Assembly (NCBI GenBank): GCA_019192545.1
Contig: JAHCMI010000013.1
Coordinates: 1 to 64,000 of the forward strand
DNA from: Rivularia sp. MS3
GTDB lineage: Bacteria > Cyanobacteriota > Cyanobacteriia > Cyanobacteriales > Nostocaceae
Reading direction: 5' to 3'
Length of the DNA: 64,000 nt
Shown here piece after piece: positions 10,362 to 20,606 of this stretch. The notes under the pieces are model-generated. The model worked only from the letters and a program-made list of their open reading frames with translations. It made no database searches and was not told where the DNA came from. Numbering within the stretch: the stretch's first letter is position 1; the number at the start of each line of letters is the position of its first letter. Both the position numbers and the translations under genes were made by a program.

Positions 10362-10662
10362 AAACTGGATATTATTAATTTTTGTAAACAAATATTTTGA
10401 TATTTAATAAAGCATGAATAGAAGTTTTGCATAAACAGTTGATTTGCCAACATATCAATAATTTTCTGTTTTGATTATCTCCCTATGGTTTTATTATTAA
10501 TAATTTTTTAAATCTTACTTCAGAAAGAAGCCGCTATCTAGGATTATTAGCAAAAATCTTAAGCAGTAAAAAGCGACATGCTCGTGAGAAAACAGCGAAC
10601 AGTGAACAGTTAGGAGTTAAAAGTTAACAAGTATTTCTAATTATTGTGTTTATCTATTGCCT

Positions 10663-10683
10663 AATGCCCAATGCCCAATGCCC
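10663..10683. repeat. Heptamer repeat (AATGCCC)x3 in divergent promoter region
   Basis: Three tandem AATGCCC units stand 26 bases before the 10709 start codon. The 10362-10708 spacer also carries a GAACAGTGAACAGT direct repeat near 10597. No other feature is recognised. It must contain promoters for both divergent genes. Confidence 0.7.
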
Positions 10684-10708
10684 GAATATCCATTCATCAT
10701 AAAAAAAC

Positions 10709-11512
10709 ATGGCTGCTTTAGTTTCCGTACTCGTCGCGATTAGCTTATCATTACTTATCACTCGCATTGCTACCGAAGCGCTAACTTTAACAGGGCTTTC
10801 TCGTTCTTCTGCGGGGTTTCAAGCACGTTCGGCTTTTACTGGTTCTGGTTTTACTACTAATGAATCGGAACAAGTTGTTAATCATCCGGTGCGACGACGG
10901 ATAATTATGTGGCTGATGTTTCTTGGTAATGCCGGTATTATTACGGTTATTTCTTCTTTAGTCTTAACTTTTATTTCTACTGGTGGATTAGATGAATGGC
11001 TACCTCGTTTATTGCTACTCTTCCTAGGAATTGGATTGTTGTGGGTGATTTCGAGCAATCGCGCTTTCAACCGCTTTCTGACTCGCTGGGTACGAGGGGC
11101 TTTGAAACGTTGGACAGATTTGGATATAAGAGATTACGCGAGTTTGTTACATCTCAAAGGTGACTATCAGGTGATGGAAATTCAGGTAGAGGCAGGGGAT
11201 TGGTTGGCGAATAAAAGACTTGATGAGCTAAATTTGCGGGAAGAAGGTATTGTTGTTTTAGGGATTCAACGCTCGGATAAAACTTATATTGGCGCGCCCC
11301 ACGGTTCAACTTGTATTTCTCCGGGTGATTTGCTGATTTTATACGGACGTAAATTAGGTTTAATGGAGTTAGATACTCGTGATGCTGGTGCAACTGGGCA
11401 GCAAGCCCATGAAGAAGCAATTGCTGCACAGCAACAAATCGAGCAAGAACAAGATAATTTAGATATTTTTTCTCAAGAAAAAAATCGGCGAATACAGATT
11501 AGTGAAAGTTAA
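10709..11512 (+). CDS. Membrane protein with C-terminal TrkA-C (RCK_C) domain
   Basis: A 267-residue protein with membrane helices at about 2-22, 66-90 and 95-112 and a TrkA-C ligand-binding domain at about 150-222 (YQVMEIQVEAG ... ISPGDLLILYGR). TrkA-C domains bind nucleotides or other small ligands and gate cation transport. Between helices 1 and 2 the stretch SAFTGSGFTT resembles a pore loop of Trk/Ktr-type potassium transporters, but only one copy is present, whereas those transporters carry four in one chain. It could form an oligomeric channel or be a regulatory subunit; this is inference. The tail is Gln/Glu-rich. Divergent from the MocR regulator. Confidence 0.75.
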   Translation: MAALVSVLVAISLSLLITRIATEALTLTGLSRSSAGFQARSAFTGSGFTTNESEQVVNHPVRRRIIMWLMFLGNAGIITVISSLVLTFISTGGLDEWLPRLLLLFLGIGLLWVISSNRAFNRFLTRWVRGALKRWTDLDIRDYASLLHLKGDYQVMEIQVEAGDWLANKRLDELNLREEGIVVLGIQRSDKTYIGAPHGSTCISPGDLLILYGRKLGLMELDTRDAGATGQQAHEEAIAAQQQIEQEQDNLDIFSQEKNRRIQISES

Positions 11513-11524
11513 AGTAATAAAGTT

Positions 11525-13819
11525 TTACTTAGCACTAAGATTTTGCTGCAAAAATGCCTCAATTTCTTCTAGTTCGCATTGCTTAGCCAATTTCAAAATT
11601 TTCTGAGTAAAAAGCATATATTTACTGTTGCGTTGAGCAATTTCTTCAGTAGTTTTGAGAATCTTGCTTAATGAGCCATGCTGAGCTAATTCTAATAGCT
11701 GTTGTAAGTCTTCTACGGCTGGTAAATTGAGTTGTGCATCATCTTGATAAATCGCAGGAGATAATTTAATATCGTCAGTTTCGCCGTATTCCCAAATTAG
11801 TTTTAAATGTTTAGCTAAAACTACAAGTAAATCCTCTACATTTATCGGTTTGGGTAGAAAATTATCGGCACCTGCATCTAAACTTTTCATTCTATCCATA
11901 TCTGACACCGATGCTGAAGAAACAATTACATTAATATGCTTAATTTCTGAGTCATTGCGTAGGTGTTCAAGCATTTCAAAGCCGTCCATTTCAGGCATCA
12001 TAATATCAGTGATAATCAAATCGAACGGTTGCTGTTTAGCTTTTAGTAATGCTTGTTTACCGTTTCGCGTTTCAGTCAGTTTAAACCCTAGGGGTTCTAA
12101 TAATCCGATTAAAACCGAGCGATTTTCACATACATCATCTACTATCAGAATATGGCGAGGCATACCAAAGTAACCTACAATCTGTCCTTGATTATTTTGG
12201 GATATATTTTGCGTCCAATTATCAGGAATGCTAAAGCTAAGCTCAAAACTGAAAGTGCTACCTAACCCCAGTTGGCTCTCGACTTGAATCTTACTACCCA
12301 TAAGTTCAACAATTCTTTGGCTAATAGCTAAACCTAAACCAGTTCCCTCGGATTGGCATTTTTTGTCACCAACTTGTTTAAAAGAACTAAAGATTTGGGT
12401 TTGCTCGTTGTCAGAAATACCAATACCTGTATCTTCGATTTTAAACTTGATAGATACAATGGATTCTTCCTTTATAAATGCACGAGAATTAATGCATTCT
12501 ACTTTGAAGGTGACGCTGCCCTTAAATGTAAATTTGATCGCATTATTAAGCAGGTTAATCAGCACTTGACGAAGTCGTTTTTCATCTCCCAAAATGCTAA
12601 CAGGTAGATTATCATCTGGTTGATAAATGAAGTCAATTCCTTTTTGCTCGGCTTGCACCCGAATTATTTCTATGGCTCCTTGTAAGAAAGAAGGAAAGTG
12701 AATCTGTTTAAATTCTAATTCAAGTTTGCGAGCTTCAATTTTGGAAATATCTAAGATGTCATTAATAAGGGTAAGTAGATGAGAAGCGCATTGATGAATT
12801 ATTTGGGCACCACGATGTTCTTTTTCCTGTAGTTGATGTGAACGTTTAAGAATTTGAGCATAGCCAAGAATACCGTTGAGAGGGGTACGAAGTTCGTGGC
12901 TCATGTTGGCGAGAAATTCACTTTTTGCTTGGTTAGCGGCATCCGCAGCTTCTTTGGTATATTCAAGTTTTTCTGTATAGATTTGCTGTTCTTGTAAAAG
13001 TTGGTTAACACGATTAATTAGTTGATTAAAAGAAGAAGCCAGCAATCCGATTTCGTCTTTGGTGTTAATAACACTTTGTAAAGTAAAATTATCTTCTTCG
13101 GTAACCTGTAAAGCTATTTTCTTTAAACTTTGGATCGGGTAAGCAATTGTTCGACTTATATAAATAGCTAGAATTACTCCAATGGCGATAGATATTCCCA
13201 TACTAAAAATGATAATTTTAGTGCGTATTTTTTCAGCTTTAATTAAATAGGTTTCATAAAAACTCTCTTGTTGTTCTGCAATTTGATAAAACTCGGCTAA
13301 CCTATCGGCAACTTCAACAAAATCAGCAAAATCGCGGCTTTTAGCTAAATTAATTACCAGCTTTTCGGCTTTTTCTTTATTGTCAGGTGATGCAATTAAT
13401 AATGCATCAATCTCATTCACAACATCTAATGTTCGCGTTTTAAATTTAGCAACAGTTAATTTGTAGTCTTCGAGTAGTGGTTGCAAACCTTTTAATGTAA
13501 GAGCTTGACTGGATTGATTATGGATAGCTAACATCGTCTGAATTTTATCGATGCGTTCAATTAACTTCATACCTTCGCGATGAAAAGCTTGTTTATCTTG
13601 CAAATGAGGAGTTAGTTGCTTAGTAAGGCGATTGTACAAAATATCGACTTGCAATCTGCTGAGAAATTTTCTTTCTGTAGAAGCTTTTTGTCTAGCTTTT
13701 AATGCTTGTTGTTGATAATTATTTCCTATAAATAATCCCGTTCCCGTACCCAAAACTGCAATTGTTAATGCAAGTAAGTAACCGAAAATAATTTTATTTT
13801 TAATTTTCATTATTATCAA
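11525..13819 (-). CDS. HAMP hybrid sensor histidine kinase with receiver domain
   Basis: A 764-residue membrane sensor. Two membrane segments (about 10-31 and 201-221) bracket a helical periplasmic sensor of about 170 residues. Then come HAMP (222-275), a coiled coil, HisKA with SHELRTP (H308), HATPase ([17 protein letters not shown]) and REC (about 555-675, phosphoacceptor D605 in [11 protein letters not shown]). About 90 C-terminal residues of helical character follow, not a recognisable HPt domain. Start choice: ATG at 13819 or at 13810 (MKIKNK); the second begins a more typical membrane-anchor N-terminus. The start lies at the very edge of a decayed kinase remnant, so the original promoter may have been replaced. 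Signal unknown. Confidence 0.9.
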   Translation of the reverse strand: MIIMKIKNKIIFGYLLALTIAVLGTGTGLFIGNNYQQQALKARQKASTERKFLSRLQVDILYNRLTKQLTPHLQDKQAFHREGMKLIERIDKIQTMLAIHNQSSQALTLKGLQPLLEDYKLTVAKFKTRTLDVVNEIDALLIASPDNKEKAEKLVINLAKSRDFADFVEVADRLAEFYQIAEQQESFYETYLIKAEKIRTKIIIFSMGISIAIGVILAIYISRTIAYPIQSLKKIALQVTEEDNFTLQSVINTKDEIGLLASSFNQLINRVNQLLQEQQIYTEKLEYTKEAADAANQAKSEFLANMSHELRTPLNGILGYAQILKRSHQLQEKEHRGAQIIHQCASHLLTLINDILDISKIEARKLELEFKQIHFPSFLQGAIEIIRVQAEQKGIDFIYQPDDNLPVSILGDEKRLRQVLINLLNNAIKFTFKGSVTFKVECINSRAFIKEESIVSIKFKIEDTGIGISDNEQTQIFSSFKQVGDKKCQSEGTGLGLAISQRIVELMGSKIQVESQLGLGSTFSFELSFSIPDNWTQNISQNNQGQIVGYFGMPRHILIVDDVCENRSVLIGLLEPLGFKLTETRNGKQALLKAKQQPFDLIITDIMMPEMDGFEMLEHLRNDSEIKHINVIVSSASVSDMDRMKSLDAGADNFLPKPINVEDLLVVLAKHLKLIWEYGETDDIKLSPAIYQDDAQLNLPAVEDLQQLLELAQHGSLSKILKTTEEIAQRNSKYMLFTQKILKLAKQCELEEIEAFLQQNLSAK

Positions 13820-14555
13820 AGAGGCAATTCTATCAAAAATTCCGTTTCTTTACCTAATGTTGAGTTACAGCTGAGATTAGTTTGATGTTTACCACTATTG
13901 AATAGCTCGTTGATAATCCCAAACCCGTATTGCTGCCAACATAATTTGTAGTCAAAAATATGTCAAATATTTTACTAAAAACAAATTTATCAATACCAGG
14001 AATGGCCGCAACCGGCACATTTTTTTGTAGGGTGCTGTGACACTTTTACTATTTTTAAACGCAGTAATAACCTTTTTCAGTGTCACGCACCAATTAGTAT
14101 TATGATAATTGCGTAAGTCCTAAATACTAATACCATTATCTTTGAGTAAAGTATTGATTATTATAATCGGCTTAATTTCATGCTTGTATCGGCAGCATCA
14201 ATCAAATTACTGATAATATTCAGCAATACTTGATTCAATTCAGTTTGTAGGGTGCTGTGACGGGGAACCCATGAAACACTTTTAATGGTAACGGTAACTC
14301 TGTAACAACAATGTGTTTTTGTATTTTGAGACTATAATTAACTTGGTTAAGGACTTTAAACAGTTTTGTTTTTAACTGTTGTGCCGAAAACTTTGGTAAT
14401 AGCGACTGCCTAATTTCCCAATAATTACGAAACTGTACTAGCTTGCTGAAGCTTGCCTCTTGTTTCTTATCATCTTCTCGAACAGCATGACGTACAACTG
14501 TACTCAAACTATTATAAAGTTGTTTAAAAATTTGGTATTCATAAATGGTAGGCAT
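13820..14555 (-). pseudogene. Remnant of a Ser/Thr-His kinase paralogous to the 14704-20277 gene
   Basis: Both ends of a second giant kinase are present without its middle. The 5' part (14555 down to about 14400) encodes a stretch alignable to residues 11-63 of the intact neighbour (AVREDD, FSKLVQFRN versus AIREYD, FSELLQFRN). The 3' part (about 14240-13816) is nucleotide-similar to the HATPase end of the neighbour (+ strand 14703-14900 and 14985-15035), including the stop region. It is broken by frameshifts and by a roughly 128-bp insertion (about 13999-14126). An open frame of 106 codons (14555-14235) remains but is chimeric and unlikely to be functional. The leader motif is retained upstream (14582-14594). 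Confidence 0.8.
14024..14091. repeat. Small inverted-repeat insertion in the kinase remnant
   Basis: GGTGCTGTGACAC (14031-14043) pairs imperfectly with GTGTCACGCACC (14080-14091) inside the insertion. The 18-mer TTTGTAGGGTGCTGTGAC at 14024-14041 recurs exactly at 14244-14261. A GCGTAAGTCCT end, like the AGGACTT MITE family, follows near 14112. This looks like layered small-repeat insertion. Confidence 0.6.
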
Positions 14556-14581
14556 AATACTAAATCCCTGATGATTATGGA

Positions 14582-14594
14582 TTTAGTATTCCCA
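14582..14594 (-). promoter_or_regulatory. Kinase leader motif (copy c)
   Basis: The minus strand reads TGGGAATACTAAA, 27-39 bp before the remnant's ATG. The 42 bases from motif to ATG match about 33 of 42 positions of the leader of the 24092-27511 kinase. Confidence 0.6.
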
Positions 14595-14703
14595 CATATA
14601 ACTTAAAAATTATATTTTAAGTTTAAGTTTACCTACTGCTTTTGATAGTAGCTTTATAAGTATTGAAACCGAGTGATACGAATGCAGCTTTGTCTTATTT
14701 CTA

Positions 14704-17700
14704 TTAAAGTTGAAGAGGTAATTCGATTATAAATTCCGTACCTTCGCCTAATGTGGAATTACAACTGAGATTGCCTCGATGTTTTTCTACCACTATCGAA
14801 TAGCTAGTTGATAATCCTAACCCCGTACCGCTGCCTACGGGCTTTGTAGAGAAAAATGGATTGAATATATTATTTATAATCGATCTATCAATACCAATAC
14901 CATTATCCTTGATACTAATTAATACATTTTGGTTAGCTTGAAGCGAAGTACTAATAATAATTTTTGGTGTTTTGTCTTGCTTTTCTCGCAAAGCGTCAAC
15001 TGCATTTCCGATAATATTCATGAACACTTGATTTAATTCGGAAGCATAGCAATTGACTTTGGGCAGTTGACTATACTGCTTAATAACTTGAATTTCTTGA
15101 TATTTGGTATTAAATGTAAGTTTATGCTGTAAAACTAGAAGAGTGCTATCAATTCCAGCATGAATATCTACGGGTTTCATTTTGGCTTCATCCAAGCGAG
15201 AGAAGGTTTTAAATGATGAAACTATTTCACGAATGCGTTGCGTACCTATTTTCATTGAATCTAGCAGCTTTGGTAAGTCATATTTGACAAAATCGAGGTC
15301 TATATCAGAAATTTTTGCTTCTATTTCTGGTAAAGTTTGAGGATAAAGTTTTTGGTATAGATTAATTAATTCAATTAACCCTAAAGCATAATCATTCGCC
15401 GGTTCGAGATTACCGTATATGAAATTGATGGGGTTATTAATTTCGTGAGCAATACCAGCTACAAGTTGTCCCAAGCCGGACATTTTTTCGGTTTGAATTA
15501 ATTGAGATTGAGTGCGTTGTAATTTTGCTAAAGTAGATTCTAATTCAGCCGCTTTTTGGGTTACTTCTTCAGTTCTTTGTTGTACTTTTTGTTCTAAAGT
15601 ATGGGAATAGTTATCTAATTGGCTGTAGAGTTTGGCATTCTCTAAAGAAATTGCGGCTTGAGTGCAAAGCAAATTGAGGGTGTTTATGCGATTTCTTGTA
15701 AATGCGCCAATAACCAAGTTATTTTCTAAATAAAGTACACCAACTAATTTACTTCTATCTAAAATCGGCATACACAACAAGCTTTTCGTTTGCTGCTTTC
15801 GGAGATATTCGTCTGTGATAAAATCATTTTCAACGGTGCCGTTGTCTAGTACAACTGTTTTTAAACTTCGTTTAACATAGTTGATTACTGTGTTCGGAAT
15901 ATCTTTGCTGCTTGCAGATGGTAAACCTAGTAGATTTACATCCTGATTGTTTATTGATAAAGCTTCAACAATTAACTCATTGTCTTTATGCAATAGTAAA
16001 GCAGCTTTTTTTGCTCCCGCATTTTCCATAACTAATTGCATTAGTTTAGATATTAATTGTTTTAACTGAATTTCACTTGATAGTGCCTGTGTTGCTTTAA
16101 TAATGCTGGCAAAATCGAGAGCTTCAGAAATACTGCTGCTAGAACGATTAGTATGTATTTGCTGGCTGATTAATACCGATTGATTCAGACTTTCCAAACT
16201 GGTTTTATTTATGATTCGATTGCCCGAATGCTGTGTTTCTAATATTGGGATTAATTGTTTAGTGTAGCGTGTTTCTAAATCATGAATTTTAGCCGAACTT
16301 CCCCATTTTGCATAGCCAAAGTATGCTTTTTGTATATAGCTTTCTGCAATTTTTTCTTTATCCCAATTCAGATAGAATTCGGCAGCTTTTTCGTTAGCAA
16401 GAGCTTCTTCGCAAACAAAATTGTTTTCTTTGGCTCCATTTATAGCTTTGTCATACAGTTCAATTGCTTCAGCTTTATCTCCTAATACTCGATATTTTTC
16501 AGCTTCTACTAAATGGAATTTATGTAGATAATTCGGCGAAGCATTATTAGCCCAATACTGCATTTTTATTTGATTTTGCTCTACCTGCTCGATGATTTGA
16601 CTTTGCTCAATCTTATCTGCACTTTTATATCGAGCCAGTTTTACCAAGGAATCATAGAAATAAAATGAAACGATGCATACCATAGCCACTACACCGTCTA
16701 AATATTCCTGCGCTCGCACTGCATTTTCTGCTGCTGTTTCGTAGTCATGAAATAAATAACAAAGCTTGAGTTTAGCAATATACAGCAATGCTAAAGTTGT
16801 TCTATCATTAGCTTGCTCGTGTACAGATATCATCTGCGATTCATCATAAGCTTCACCAATCAAATTACAGCGATGCTGGGAACGGTTTAATAAATTGAGT
16901 ACAGTTTGCCGCGAAATATGTATCTGATGGAGAATATGCTCTTGCTTAAGTTGTTCTACAGCATCACCATAAACCGAAATTTCTGTCTCCAAGTTTTCTA
17001 ATTCTTTACCTATCAAAATACAGTCGAAGCAATAAAAAGAAGCAGAATATCCAGCAAATTCTAAATCACCTGCTTCTAAACCAACCTGATAAGCTTTGGT
17101 TAGCAAAGGTAGACTTTTGTGGACTGATTCTCGCCAATGTTTAATGAAATTTCCGACTAACAATAAAACTTTTGATTCGATATCTTTGCTGTTAAATTTA
17201 TCAACTAAATTTAATGCAAGTTGACCAAATTGCGTACCAGATTCGATATCATCAACTATACCGCACAAAATAAAACCGTACATTGCATAGCCGAAAGCTG
17301 AAGAAGATGTATTACCAAATTTGATGGATAAATTTACCATTTTCATGGCAATTAAAGGCAATAATTTTGGAAATGCAATATAAGCAGCGGGAGCGACGCT
17401 GGCTAAAATACGCATTGCTGCTGATTGATATGGATCTTCCATCTGTGGAAGATGCAGCAAGTCTGCAATTTGTCTATTTCTTAAGTTTGATTGAGTTTCT
17501 ACTAATGCTTGTTCAAAGTCAGATGGTAATGGCTTTTGGGGTAAATTTATATTTTTATCAATCAGTTTAAGTACGCTCAAAGCAATTGTTATTGCTTCTA
17601 ATAATTTAGTTTGAGCTATATTTCCATGAATTTTAGTGACGTAAATATTCACTTTATCGAGCAGTGTTTTTGCTTTTTGTAACACTACTGTAGAAAGTTG

Positions 17701-20277
17701 TTCTGCTGTATCAAAATCAGTATTTAGATAAGCCGTTTCAGCCGACTCTTCATAAAGTGCTAAAGTCAATTCGTATGAATAATGCCAACCATCTTCTCCT
17801 AATAAATCCCTAGCTACAGCAAAATATTTAAATGCTGCTGCATAAGCTGTAGAAAACTTGGCTTTTTTTCCTGCTTTTAAATTTAACCGAGCTAGTTCTT
17901 CTTTTTGAGCTTTAGTAACAATTAAATCTAATCCAAAATTTAGCTGATTGACAATATCAAAGATGTTTTCTTCTCTTTCTTGAAGTGAAAAGTTTTCTAA
18001 AATAAGTTGACCTAATTTAAAATGAGTAATCTGTTTTTGCTCTTTAGGAATCAGTAAATAAGCAGCTTGCTGAACCCTATCGTGCAGAAACCTATATCCT
18101 GGATTATTAATATTGTGATTAATGTTGACAGCAGCATTTGTATTTAGGCTTTCGTCATAAATATAAAATTTATAAGATTCGTTGGTAGGTAAAATTAAAC
18201 CTGATAGTAAAGCTTTCCACAAAGCATCTACGGTATCGGCTTTACTCTTTTCTGAGATAATTGCTAAAATATCTAAGTCAAATTGATTCCCCACACAGGC
18301 AGCTAACTTTAATATATTTTGAGTTTCGATTGGTAATTTATATAATTGTTGAGTCATTAGCTCAACCACATCATCGGTAACGGCTAATGCTTTTACCTTG
18401 GTGATATCGCATACCCATCCTCCTTGATTTATCCCCTTACAAGAAGAAGATTGAGGGTAATCAAATTTAATTAAATTATCTTCATAAAGCGATTTCAAAA
18501 ATTGCGTGCTAAAAAATGGATTCCCTTGAGTTTTTTGATAAATTAATTGCGTCAGCGGTTGTGCGGTTAATTGCGAACAATTGAGAGTATCGCTAATCAG
18601 TTGATTTAAGCTTTCTTCTTTCAAGGGTGTTAATGAAATTGTGTTAATTATCGCTTCTGCTTTGGCAATTGCAGATAAAGTTAGCTTCAAAGGATGAGCG
18701 GAAAAAACTTCATTATCGCGGTATGCGCCAATTAATAGCAAATATTTACTTTCTGCCTCGCTCATAAGCAACTGCATCAAGTTTAAAGATGCTGAATCAG
18801 CCCACTGTAAATCGTCTAAAAATATTACTAAAGGATGTTCTTTTGTTGTAAAAACCTGAATAAATTTTTTAAATAATAAATTAAATCTATTTTGTGCAGC
18901 AGCACCTGATAATTCAGCAACAGGTGGTTGTTTTCCAATAATTTGCTCTAATTCAGGAATCACATTTACAATGACTTCCGCATTATCCCCTAAAGCCTCT
19001 AAGATATCACTTTTCCAGTTTGATAATCGAGCGTCACTTTCACTAAACAATTGTCCGATCAAATTCCTAAAAGCTTGTACAAAAGCATCTAAAGGAGTAT
19101 TACGATTAAACTGATCGAACTTACCTTTAATAAAGTAACCGTTTTGTTTAACAATAGGTTTATGAACTTCGTTAATAATTGCTGTTTTACCAATTCCAGA
19201 AAAACCAGCTACTAGCATTAATTCGCTTTTATCTGTTGATGCTCTCTCGAATGCTAATAATAATTGTTTAACTTCTTTTTCCCTTCCATACAGTTTTTCG
19301 GGAATAATAAATCTCTCGCAGATATCTCTTTGAGCGATTTGAAAAGATTTTATCTCGTTAGTTTCTTGAAGCTGTCTTAAACAAATTTCTAAATCATGCT
19401 TTAAACCCAAAGCACTTTGATATCTATCTTCGGCATTTTTTGCCATTAATTTCATGACGATATCCGAAATTACTTGAGGAATTTCTTGTTCCCTCTCTTT
19501 AACAAGGAGGTTAGGGTGAGGTTTATTTATCGAAGGAGGAATTTTTGCAATATGACAATGCACCAACTCCATAGCATCATCCGACTGAAACGGTAATTCT
19601 CCAGTTAATAATTCGTAAAAAGTAACACCCAGAGAATAAAAATCAGTGCGATAATCAATTCCACGATTCATCCTTCCGGTTTGCTCTGGAGATATATACC
19701 CTAAAGTTCCTTCCAATACCGACGGATTCATTAAAGTTTGAATTTCTCGATTAAGCAAAGAAGCAATACTGAAATCGATTAATTTAATTTGTTTAGTTTC
19801 AGGATTAATTAAAATATTGGCTGATTTTATATCTTTATGAATTATTCGATGGTGATATAAAGCATCTAAAATATCGCATAAGGAAATTGCTACTTGCAGA
19901 AATTCTTCGAGAAAAATTTTAGTGAAGGCTGATGAGAGGACATCGTTACGAGAATTTGTATATGAAGTTTCGATACTAGTAAAATATTGTTTGAGAGAAA
20001 TTCCTCTTATATCTTCCATTACCAGAAAGTAGCCATTGTGATAAGGTTCTAAGCTATAGGTTTGGATTATTCCAGAGAAATTAATATTCTTAGCTATGCT
20101 GTATTGATTGCGAAATTGTAACAATTCGCTGAAACTAGGATGAGGATTTTTGAGTAGTTTAAGAACTACTGGTTTTTGGTCATATTCTCTAATAGCTCGA
20201 TATACTAAGGTTCTCGAACTATCGTAGAGCATTTCTAAGACATAGTATCCGGAAATCTTAATCTCAGTAGCAAACAT
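14704..20277 (-). CDS. Giant Ser/Thr kinase-ATPase-GAF-histidine kinase (HstK type)
   Basis: An 1857-residue cytoplasmic dual kinase. The Ser/Thr kinase domain (about 8-300) has HKDIKSANI (HKD rather than HRD, 147-149), DFS in place of DFG (168-170) and YISPEQ. The AAA/NACHT-like ATPase has Walker A GFSGIGKTA (about 358-366) and a Walker B-like IFLDDLQWAD. A long helical, TPR-like region runs to about 1350. A GAF domain (about 1380-1530), a coiled coil, HisKA AHEINNP (H1611) and HATPase (GTGLGLSTS) finish the chain; there is no receiver. This order matches the HstK family of heterocystous cyanobacteria. The DFS change is a reason to doubt ordinary Ser/Thr kinase activity, though it may be common in the family. 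It is preceded by the shared leader motif. Confidence 0.93.
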   Translation of the reverse strand: MFATEIKISGYYVLEMLYDSSRTLVYRAIREYDQKPVVLKLLKNPHPSFSELLQFRNQYSIAKNINFSGIIQTYSLEPYHNGYFLVMEDIRGISLKQYFTSIETSYTNSRNDVLSSAFTKIFLEEFLQVAISLCDILDALYHHRIIHKDIKSANILINPETKQIKLIDFSIASLLNREIQTLMNPSVLEGTLGYISPEQTGRMNRGIDYRTDFYSLGVTFYELLTGELPFQSDDAMELVHCHIAKIPPSINKPHPNLLVKEREQEIPQVISDIVMKLMAKNAEDRYQSALGLKHDLEICLRQLQETNEIKSFQIAQRDICERFIIPEKLYGREKEVKQLLLAFERASTDKSELMLVAGFSGIGKTAIINEVHKPIVKQNGYFIKGKFDQFNRNTPLDAFVQAFRNLIGQLFSESDARLSNWKSDILEALGDNAEVIVNVIPELEQIIGKQPPVAELSGAAAQNRFNLLFKKFIQVFTTKEHPLVIFLDDLQWADSASLNLMQLLMSEAESKYLLLIGAYRDNEVFSAHPLKLTLSAIAKAEAIINTISLTPLKEESLNQLISDTLNCSQLTAQPLTQLIYQKTQGNPFFSTQFLKSLYEDNLIKFDYPQSSSCKGINQGGWVCDITKVKALAVTDDVVELMTQQLYKLPIETQNILKLAACVGNQFDLDILAIISEKSKADTVDALWKALLSGLILPTNESYKFYIYDESLNTNAAVNINHNINNPGYRFLHDRVQQAAYLLIPKEQKQITHFKLGQLILENFSLQEREENIFDIVNQLNFGLDLIVTKAQKEELARLNLKAGKKAKFSTAYAAAFKYFAVARDLLGEDGWHYSYELTLALYEESAETAYLNTDFDTAEQLSTVVLQKAKTLLDKVNIYVTKIHGNIAQTKLLEAITIALSVLKLIDKNINLPQKPLPSDFEQALVETQSNLRNRQIADLLHLPQMEDPYQSAAMRILASVAPAAYIAFPKLLPLIAMKMVNLSIKFGNTSSSAFGYAMYGFILCGIVDDIESGTQFGQLALNLVDKFNSKDIESKVLLLVGNFIKHWRESVHKSLPLLTKAYQVGLEAGDLEFAGYSASFYCFDCILIGKELENLETEISVYGDAVEQLKQEHILHQIHISRQTVLNLLNRSQHRCNLIGEAYDESQMISVHEQANDRTTLALLYIAKLKLCYLFHDYETAAENAVRAQEYLDGVVAMVCIVSFYFYDSLVKLARYKSADKIEQSQIIEQVEQNQIKMQYWANNASPNYLHKFHLVEAEKYRVLGDKAEAIELYDKAINGAKENNFVCEEALANEKAAEFYLNWDKEKIAESYIQKAYFGYAKWGSSAKIHDLETRYTKQLIPILETQHSGNRIINKTSLESLNQSVLISQQIHTNRSSSSISEALDFASIIKATQALSSEIQLKQLISKLMQLVMENAGAKKAALLLHKDNELIVEALSINNQDVNLLGLPSASSKDIPNTVINYVKRSLKTVVLDNGTVENDFITDEYLRKQQTKSLLCMPILDRSKLVGVLYLENNLVIGAFTRNRINTLNLLCTQAAISLENAKLYSQLDNYSHTLEQKVQQRTEEVTQKAAELESTLAKLQRTQSQLIQTEKMSGLGQLVAGIAHEINNPINFIYGNLEPANDYALGLIELINLYQKLYPQTLPEIEAKISDIDLDFVKYDLPKLLDSMKIGTQRIREIVSSFKTFSRLDEAKMKPVDIHAGIDSTLLVLQHKLTFNTKYQEIQVIKQYSQLPKVNCYASELNQVFMNIIGNAVDALREKQDKTPKIIISTSLQANQNVLISIKDNGIGIDRSIINNIFNPFFSTKPVGSGTGLGLSTSYSIVVEKHRGNLSCNSTLGEGTEFIIELPLQL

Positions 20278-20308
20278 AGTTATAGTATTAAGTTTTTGAA
20301 GCTTTCAA

Positions 20309-20322
20309 ACTTAGTGTTCCCA
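20309..20322 (-). promoter_or_regulatory. Kinase leader motif (copy a)
   Basis: The minus strand reads TGGGAACACTAAGT, 32-45 bp before the ATG of the HstK-type gene. The rest of the 20278-20606 spacer holds no recognisable gene. Confidence 0.65.
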
Positions 20323-20606
20323 GATTTAGCCTCAAAACTTTAATGTTTATTTGAAAAATATATATTTATTTTTTGCACTTGTATAAAATAGATAAAAAAG
20401 TTGACTTCAACGCAAAAGTTCTCTTTTATTTCTACATATCGGGGTTTGAAATTACTTGGAATAGATTATCTCCAGACAATTTTGTTTTACGGATTAACAG
20501 TATAATTTTTTATAAAAATAAATTGGATTTATTGCCAGCGAACGTACCTTTTCATATTTTCTGAAACCGCTGTATCTGGAAAATATGCGTAGAAATTATA
20601 TAACAG

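Noticed and set aside
8895-10391. MocR regulator as a pdxST regulator (PdxR)
   Set aside because: No pdxS or pdxT gene is adjacent, so the specific name PdxR is not justified.
14235-14555. Intact 106-codon gene
   Set aside because: It aligns to the N-terminus of the neighbouring giant kinase and then runs into an insertion; no complete domain remains.
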